A stretch of DNA of 10,507 nucleotides, taken from Armatimonadota bacterium (GTDB lineage: Bacteria > Armatimonadota > Zipacnadia > Zipacnadales > UBA11051). Below are positions 1 to 5,026 of this stretch, piece by piece. The position numbers and the translations under genes were made by a program. The notes below the pieces were generated by a model that was given only the letters and a program-made list of their open reading frames with translations, did no database searches and had not been told where the DNA came from. Every line of letters begins with the position of its first letter. Within the stretch, counting starts at the first letter, position 1. The stretch spans positions 48,495 to 59,001 of the forward strand of contig DPJP01000244.1 in NCBI GenBank assembly GCA_003542955.1, written 5' to 3'.

Positions 1-1
1 G

Positions 2-352
2 GCCGAGAGCCCCGACTACCGTGGCGTCATGTATGAGGTCAACTACGACGTGGTGGCTGATGTCTATCAGCCGATCTTCGAGGACATGGAGCGCCTCTAC
101 CTCGAGGCCGTGCGGAAGGCGGAGACCGATGCCCAGCGCGGGCGCCTGGAGTTGTTCGGCGAGAACCTGATCCAGTTGCATTGGTCGATGCGCAAGGTCG
201 AGCTACTCGATGATCCGACCAAATCGACCTTCTACCGCACCGACGAGCAGTACGAGCAGTTCCTGGCAGACACCGAGAACTCCCTCGGCATCTACTGGAA
301 CAACGGCAAGCGCCACGTCGCCCCTGTATGGAAAGGCGAGTGGTCTGGATAG
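2..352 (+). CDS. DUF4838-like protein, C-terminal fragment (5' end outside window)
   Basis: The frame is open from the left edge and ends at TAG 350-352, so only the last 116 residues are visible and the true start lies upstream. The fragment is charged and mostly helical in character. Its middle part (ERLYLEAVRKAE, then GRLELFGENLIQLHW) resembles the helical C-terminal part of DUF4838 proteins, which are large, often secreted proteins linked to glycoside hydrolases in Planctomycetes, Lentisphaerae and Armatimonadetes. The tail is polar, with a tryptophan-containing end (PVWKGEWSG). The stop codon overlaps the likely GTG start of the next gene, which implies co-transcription. The family call is from recalled sequence style only and could be wrong. 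That it is a real coding end is supported by the clean overlap and by amino-acid use that is normal for a protein. Confidence 0.6.
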   Translation, partial: AESPDYRGVMYEVNYDVVADVYQPIFEDMERLYLEAVRKAETDAQRGRLELFGENLIQLHWSMRKVELLDDPTKSTFYRTDEQYEQFLADTENSLGIYWNNGKRHVAPVWKGEWSG

Positions 353-1386
353 TGGCAGCGGTGGCCGGCAATCTGCAGATCAGTATAGACTTCATGCCTG
401 CGTTCTACACCAGGCATATCGGCCTGACTTTCGGTGACGCGTACTACTTCGACCCGGGGCACCGACTCGAGGTCGAGCGTCAGAAGGGGAGGTTCCTGCG
501 CGAGATACTGGGGCGCTATGGCGTCGGCGACCCGAGCGGCGCATCGGCGTATGGCATCCACATCCAGTCCGTGGACCTGGTCATGGGTACCCAGAATGCC
601 GAGTGGCGCTGCCCACCGGACGCCGCGCTGGAGAGCTGGGGCACGCCCTGGGCCAATCTGAGCCCTGCGGAGATCGCGCGCATAGACCCGCGCGATGCCG
701 CCCACCACAGGATCATCGATGAACTCATCGCGCAGTACCGGGAGCTTCACCATATCGCCCCCGACCGCGCGGACATCCAGGGCGCCCGAGCCGGGAGCAT
801 GCTCACCCACACTCCGTACACAACCGCGCATCAACTGTGCGGGGAAGAGCTGTTCATGCTGATGATGACTGAGCCTGAAAGCGCACGGACCATCTTCGAG
901 AAGATATGGGCGATCTACGAGGCGATCTACGCGCGCCTTTCCGAGGTCGTCGGCCGGCGCCCCAGTCATCTACACCTGGGAGATTGCTCGGCCTCGCTGC
1001 TATCACATGAGCTCTATGAGCGCTGCGTACTGCCGATCAACCGCGACATCACCGAGGGCTTTGCCGAAATGAGCTACCACTCGTGCGGGCCCTCAACCCA
1101 TCTGCTACCGGCCTTCAAGCGCCTGGGCGCGATCAGGAACATCCAGCTCGGCCCCGGCACCGATATGGCCCAGGCCGCGGCCGGCATGCCGCGGACACAG
1201 ATGCAGCCGCTCATCGACCCGGTCATCATGCGCGGGGCCGACCCCGAGAGCGTCAGGGAGATGATCTCTGGAACTCTCGATGACTGCGAGCATTCACCGG
1301 CAGTCACCCTGTGCGTGTGGTCGCTCGACAGCGCCACACCGATAGAGAATGTCGAGGCGGTGTACGAGGTCGCGCGACAACGATAG
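352..1386 (+). CDS. URO-D/MtaA-like cobamide methyltransferase family protein (A)
   Basis: This is a 344-residue protein of the uroporphyrinogen decarboxylase superfamily, which also contains the zinc-dependent methylcobamide:thiol methyltransferases (MtaA, MtbA, CmuA). It is probably not HemE: the N-terminal HemE arginine motif is absent and there are no heme genes nearby. The His-x-Cys zinc motif (YHSCGPS, His243 and Cys245) is followed 76 residues later by Cys321 in VTLCVWS. This matches the H-x-C...C ligand pattern and spacing known for MtaA-type enzymes. The start is uncertain. I chose GTG 352 because it overlaps the preceding TAG and places the protein just before NLQISIDFMP, where homologues tend to begin. 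ATG 328 (overlapping the upstream gene by 25 bp) and ATG 394 are alternatives, and none has a strong Shine-Dalgarno sequence, so translation may be coupled to the upstream gene. It is cytoplasmic, with no signal peptide. The methyl donor and acceptor are unknown. Confidence 0.85.
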   Translation: MAAVAGNLQISIDFMPAFYTRHIGLTFGDAYYFDPGHRLEVERQKGRFLREILGRYGVGDPSGASAYGIHIQSVDLVMGTQNAEWRCPPDAALESWGTPWANLSPAEIARIDPRDAAHHRIIDELIAQYRELHHIAPDRADIQGARAGSMLTHTPYTTAHQLCGEELFMLMMTEPESARTIFEKIWAIYEAIYARLSEVVGRRPSHLHLGDCSASLLSHELYERCVLPINRDITEGFAEMSYHSCGPSTHLLPAFKRLGAIRNIQLGPGTDMAQAAAGMPRTQMQPLIDPVIMRGADPESVREMISGTLDDCEHSPAVTLCVWSLDSATPIENVEAVYEVARQR

Positions 1387-1442
1387 CCCGCACCTCGGCG
1401 GCGACAGACATGGGAGAGCTGCAGTCGGGCTCCCGGCCTGCT
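1387..1442. other. Convergent intergenic gap
   Basis: These 56 bp separate two genes that are transcribed towards each other. The only structure seen is a weak inverted repeat, GGGAG at 1412-1416 and CTCCC at 1430-1434, with a 13-nt loop and no T-tract on either strand. It may help to end transcription from either side, but it does not meet the usual description of an intrinsic terminator. Confidence 0.35.
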
Positions 1443-3728
1443 CTATGCACGTCCCCCGCCGCGCACATCAAGCACCGCCGCCTGTTGAGGGTCCTCGATG
1501 AGTGTCGCGTGCAGTGACCCCGCCTCGGCGTCATACTCCCAGTCGTCGATCTGCTGCCCGTTGAACTCAACACCCTCCGGCGCCGCCGGCAGGTGCATAG
1601 AGACCTCCCATGCGCGTCGCTCCGGCATGCCGTCATAGCAGCCCCGGCGTGGCTGGATCGTCAGTGTCACGCCCCCTTCATCCGCCGAGCACGTGATCTC
1701 CGTGATTGCCACATCCCCGTGCAGGTAGGCGTTGGTGATCCCATCATCCTCATAGAGGGTGAAGGCGCTGTTGCCGTGCGGGAACACCTCCAGCCCCAGC
1801 ATCTCCGCCGATCTCTGGCCCACGTAGTGCATGTCCTTGCAGGTGGGGATGATAGCGCCGGCCTTCACGAACAGCGGTCCGCCACGGTCCGGCGGTGCCA
1901 CGTACGCGATCTCCTCCGGCCCCTCGTGAGCATCCCCCGTCCAGTAGTCGATCCAGCGGCCTTCAGGCAGGTAGATGGTGTCGGTGAAGGCGCAGGTCAG
2001 GAAGGCATCGCCGAGCATATACTGGAGCATGCACTCGTCGCTCTTCGGATCATCCGGCGCCACGAGCGGCATCGGCCGCATCATCGGCAGCCCGCTGCGC
2101 GCCGCGGTATGGGCGGCCGAGTACAGGTACGGGATCAGCCGGTAGCGCAACCGGGCGTAGTCCTTGAAGATGGCGTAGATGTCCTCAGGCAGGAACCACG
2201 GCTGGTTGTACTGGTGCCAGCCGAGTATCTGCGACCACGGCTGGAGGAAGCCGAAGTGGATGCCGGCCTTGTCCCACACCTGCATGTCGCAACTGGTGTT
2301 CGAGTGGCCGGAGAGCGCATGGTTGAGCAGCGACACAAGCGGCTTGTCTCCTCCACCGGTGTCGCCGGCCCAGGTGGCCGCGTACTGCTGGATGCCCGCA
2401 TAGCCGCCGGCGGTGTAGATCATCGCGCGCCGTCCCGTGTACTCGGAGAAGCCCAGGCTCATCTGCTTGGCCAGCAACACCGGATAGAGGTTGTGGACTT
2501 CCTCGTCATCCATGCCGTTACGCCACCTGCGATCCGGGTGGAAGCAGATATGGTTCGAGCCGTCCATCTTGAACGCGTCAGCGCCGTTGTCGACGAACTT
2601 CTTCAGGTGCTCAAACCACGGCTCCCCGAGCCTGGTCACGTTGTCGAAGTAGCGCGGGACGAAGTGCGGATCCTTGATGATGTCTTCATCGTAGCGGTCC
2701 TCGCCCGGTCTGCCCTCTGGGCTATCGTCCGGGTCTACCTCGACTCCGCGCAACAACTGCTCCTCGTACTCGGTCACATCGTAGTCGCAGCAGAGCCACA
2801 GACTGAGCTTGAAGCCCATGTTCTTCAGCCCCGCGGTGAACCCCCCGGGGTTCTGGTGCGGCTTCCAGACCGGCTGGTGGAAGCGCTCGGTGCTCCACTG
2901 CTTGTCCACGGAGAAGTCATAGCGTGTCTCCATCCAGTCGGGTTCGAGGCCGATCAGGTCACATGGGACGCCCTCCCGCCGGAATGTCAGCGCCTCGTAG
3001 AGCACGTCGCGCGCCCGCACTCCCCGCTCGTCGCACACCCATGTGAGCCCGTATGCCCACTGCGGCAGCACGGCGGGGCGACCCGTGATCTGCGTGTAGC
3101 GATCGAGCAGCAGTGGGAGGGTCTCTCCGGCGATGAGGTAATAGTCGATCTCGCCCTTGCGCCCGCTGTAGACCAACTGCTCAGGTTCCGTCACCCCGAT
3201 GTCGACGGTGTGGAACCACGTGCTGTTGAAAAAGACCGCCCAGCCGCCGGTGCTCATCAGGAATGGGATCGGTGAGTAGCTGACCACATTACGCACCACC
3301 ATCTGTGCCTTGTGGCCACGCTTCTGGAGCCGGTCGCGCGACTCATCAGCCAGCCCATACAGCCGCTCGTCGTCACGGAGGGCGAACGCGGCACGGAAGC
3401 CGCTCTGCGGAGCCGAAACAGGCGGGGCGCATTCCCGCACCAGCACGCCCCCCTCGGCATTGGCGAACGTGATCCGGCCATCCGCTCGGTCGACCGACAG
3501 CACAGTCTGGCCGGTGCTCAGACACAGTCCCTCGCCTTCGTCATTGACGGTCACCGGCGTGGGAGGAAGGTCGTTCCTGACGACGCCGTAGCGCACCAGG
3601 CCGGGCTCGGGAAACCTGTCGTCCGCGCGCACGCGCACGCGGAAAACGTATGGCGTCACCGCCTGGATGCGGATGTAGGACCCATTGGCAAGCGTGAACT
3701 CGGCCGGAGAGGTAACGGACTCAGGCAT
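1443..3728 (-). CDS. Glycoside hydrolase family 31 (alpha-glucosidase/alpha-xylosidase-like)
   Basis: This 761-residue GH31 enzyme removes alpha-linked sugars from non-reducing ends by a retaining mechanism. Domains in order are: an N-terminal beta-sandwich (about 1-220, including YGLADES at 124-130); the catalytic (beta/alpha)8 barrel (about 221-545, from PQWAYGLTW); and C-terminal beta domains, with the DUF5110-type motif TLYEDDGIT at 657-665. The predicted nucleophile is Asp389 in FKMDGSN and the acid/base is Asp456 in WAGDTGG. Between the third and fourth barrel strands an acidic, proline-rich stretch (about 318-350) looks like an insertion. There is no signal peptide, so it is probably cytoplasmic and acts on imported oligosaccharides. 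The start is ATG 3728 because GGAGGT lies 7 nt upstream; a longer frame to 3851 would overlap the neighbouring gene. It is the last gene of the leftward cluster, 82 bp after URO-D protein B. Family membership is secure, but linkage specificity cannot be read from the sequence. Confidence 0.93.
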   Translation of the reverse strand: MPESVTSPAEFTLANGSYIRIQAVTPYVFRVRVRADDRFPEPGLVRYGVVRNDLPPTPVTVNDEGEGLCLSTGQTVLSVDRADGRITFANAEGGVLVRECAPPVSAPQSGFRAAFALRDDERLYGLADESRDRLQKRGHKAQMVVRNVVSYSPIPFLMSTGGWAVFFNSTWFHTVDIGVTEPEQLVYSGRKGEIDYYLIAGETLPLLLDRYTQITGRPAVLPQWAYGLTWVCDERGVRARDVLYEALTFRREGVPCDLIGLEPDWMETRYDFSVDKQWSTERFHQPVWKPHQNPGGFTAGLKNMGFKLSLWLCCDYDVTEYEEQLLRGVEVDPDDSPEGRPGEDRYDEDIIKDPHFVPRYFDNVTRLGEPWFEHLKKFVDNGADAFKMDGSNHICFHPDRRWRNGMDDEEVHNLYPVLLAKQMSLGFSEYTGRRAMIYTAGGYAGIQQYAATWAGDTGGGDKPLVSLLNHALSGHSNTSCDMQVWDKAGIHFGFLQPWSQILGWHQYNQPWFLPEDIYAIFKDYARLRYRLIPYLYSAAHTAARSGLPMMRPMPLVAPDDPKSDECMLQYMLGDAFLTCAFTDTIYLPEGRWIDYWTGDAHEGPEEIAYVAPPDRGGPLFVKAGAIIPTCKDMHYVGQRSAEMLGLEVFPHGNSAFTLYEDDGITNAYLHGDVAITEITCSADEGGVTLTIQPRRGCYDGMPERRAWEVSMHLPAAPEGVEFNGQQIDDWEYDAEAGSLHATLIEDPQQAAVLDVRGGGRA

Positions 3729-3735
3729 CTGGGGG

Positions 3736-3741
3736 ACCTCC
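3736..3741 (-). promoter_or_regulatory. Ribosome binding site of the GH31 gene
   Basis: GGAGGT on the minus strand lies 7 nt before ATG 3728. It decides the start in favour of the 761-residue form over the longer open frame that begins at 3851 inside the neighbouring coding sequence. Confidence 0.8.
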
Positions 3742-3810
3742 GGGGGCTGGATTGCAGGTCGGGTACTCGGGCTGCAGGCGCTCCCATGCAGCAATGTGGC
3801 CGGTCCAGAT

Positions 3811-4947
3811 TCACCGTCGCCGGCCGCCCACCTCCCGGCAGCAGTCGACAACGAACTGAGTCTGCTCGATGGTGCGGTTTGGGTAGCCCGCGACGCTCAG
3901 CACGACGCCGCCCGATGACCCGGCCTCCAGTCCCATGCGATGGACACTCTCCCGAACGGCCTGCCGGTCATCCATCGGCCCGCTGAGCGCCTCCACTCCC
4001 GCGATAATCGCGATAGCGTCCCCCAGCAACGGGCGGCCCTCGGCGATGGTCACATTGCCGATCGGTGGGACCGTGAAGGCGTGCACGGCATCCATCCTCG
4101 TCTTGCCGTAGAGCCCCAGGAGGTCGCGTATGTGCCCACAGGAGTGGTGGAAGTAGAGCTTCCCGGCTGCATGCGCGGCATCGGCCCGGGCGTCGGTCAG
4201 GTCGACGTTGCACGCCTCGAACATGCCCGGCGAGATGGCCGTAGTCGAAGTGTCGTCGACGCTCACAACGGCGTCGATCGCCGACCCGACGCCGATCTGC
4301 AGGCGCCCGAGGTAGTTGGCCTCCATCACCGAGAAGCAGTCCATCAGGGCCGACCGCGCGTCAGCCCAGAGGTAGGCCAGCGTGGCGACACCGCAGTAGA
4401 CGCGGTACATCATCCCGAGCGGCGTGCCCGCCATCGTGCCGAGGACGATGCCGTCGCTGCCGATCAGCTCGGCCCGTTCGCGGGTCCGCTCAACACCGGC
4501 CTGGTCCGCCTCGATGAGTTCATCCTCATGGATCGCCGCCAGCGCTTCGAGGTCGGCCGGGCCCTTGACCGGGTGCTCGATCCAGTTGCTGGACACGGCG
4601 CCCCCGGGCTCCCTCAGCACCCGGATGACCTCGCGCAGGTCGCCGGCCGGCGTGTGCCAGGTCCGGGTCGTGGTATCGCCGTCGACAACCTGCTCTACCT
4701 CGACAGTCCGCCGCGTGATGCGCAGAGCCGGCATCCCGAACCAGTCCATGATGTCGAGGCCCAGGTAGCGAGAGAAGGTCACCGTCGCAGTGCCGCCCCA
4801 GTGCACCTCCCCGAGTACCTCGGCCAGCTCCGGCGGCATTTCTTCGCGGCTCGGTTGGTTGTACGGATCGCAGTGCCCCGTGACCGGCAACCACTCGGGG
4901 GCATCGCCCCGGAGTGCCCGCAGCAGATTGTCCCGCGGTGTCAGCAT
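3811..4947 (-). CDS. URO-D/MtaA-like family protein (B), distal zinc cysteine apparently missing
   Basis: This is a 378-residue member of the uroporphyrinogen decarboxylase superfamily. The N-terminus (MLTPRDNLLRALRGDAPEWLPV) is typical of the non-HemE methyltransferase-like branch, which opens with 'T.R.N.LRA..G..PD..P'. The metal-site motif FHHSCGH gives His268 and Cys270. In zinc methyltransferases a third ligand, a cysteine, follows about 75-80 residues later in an LSPGC-like segment. Here the matching segment is VVLSVAGYPNRT (348-359), without a cysteine; the only late cysteines are Cys369-Cys370, about 100 residues on. It may therefore bind metal differently or have another role. The start is supported by GGAGG 6 nt upstream of ATG 4947. 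It lies 79 bp after the LamG/GH123-like gene and 82 bp before GH31, in the same direction, so an operon is likely. It is cytoplasmic and divergent from protein A, so the pair is not a recent duplication. Confidence 0.85.
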   Translation of the reverse strand: MLTPRDNLLRALRGDAPEWLPVTGHCDPYNQPSREEMPPELAEVLGEVHWGGTATVTFSRYLGLDIMDWFGMPALRITRRTVEVEQVVDGDTTTRTWHTPAGDLREVIRVLREPGGAVSSNWIEHPVKGPADLEALAAIHEDELIEADQAGVERTRERAELIGSDGIVLGTMAGTPLGMMYRVYCGVATLAYLWADARSALMDCFSVMEANYLGRLQIGVGSAIDAVVSVDDTSTTAISPGMFEACNVDLTDARADAAHAAGKLYFHHSCGHIRDLLGLYGKTRMDAVHAFTVPPIGNVTIAEGRPLLGDAIAIIAGVEALSGPMDDRQAVRESVHRMGLEAGSSGGVVLSVAGYPNRTIEQTQFVVDCCREVGGRRR

Positions 4948-4953
4948 CGTGAG

Positions 4954-4982
4954 CCTCCGTATGGTGTGTGCACTCGCGGAGG
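4954..4982 (-). promoter_or_regulatory. Ribosome binding site inside an inverted repeat (URO-D B)
   Basis: The Shine-Dalgarno sequence GGAGG (4954-4958) ends 6 nt before ATG 4947. It forms part of CGGAGG (4954-4959), which is perfectly complementary to CCTCCG at 4977-4982, upstream on the transcript. The 6-bp GC-only stem with a 17-nt loop could hide the ribosome binding site. The sequence and complementarity are seen directly; a regulatory effect is inferred. Confidence 0.45.
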
Positions 4983-5026
4983 AGCTTCGCAGTCGGCGCG
5001 CGGCAGGCCGAGTACTGCCACGCAGC

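Noticed and set aside
292..969. 225-codon open frame on the minus strand
   Set aside because: It is antisense to URO-D protein A, which has clear family motifs; the antisense product has none.
352..1386. Heme biosynthesis uroporphyrinogen decarboxylase (HemE)
   Set aside because: The N-terminal HemE arginine motif is missing, the zinc-type H-x-C...C pattern is present, and no heme genes are nearby.
1412..1434. Inverted repeat between the convergent genes as a terminator
   Set aside because: It has only a 5-bp stem with a 13-nt loop and no T-tract.
1593..3275. 560-codon open frame on the plus strand
   Set aside because: It lies fully antisense to the secure GH31 gene. The product is rich in Arg, Val, His and Pro with no family signature, as expected for an opposite-strand shadow in high-GC DNA.
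3729..3851. 41-residue N-terminal extension of the GH31 protein
   Set aside because: It overlaps the end of URO-D protein B and has no family similarity, while ATG 3728 has a good ribosome binding site.
5002..5019. GGCAG/CTGCC inverted repeat after the LamG/GH123-like gene as a terminator
   Set aside because: It has a 5-bp stem with an 8-nt loop, no T-tract, and lies inside a probable operon.
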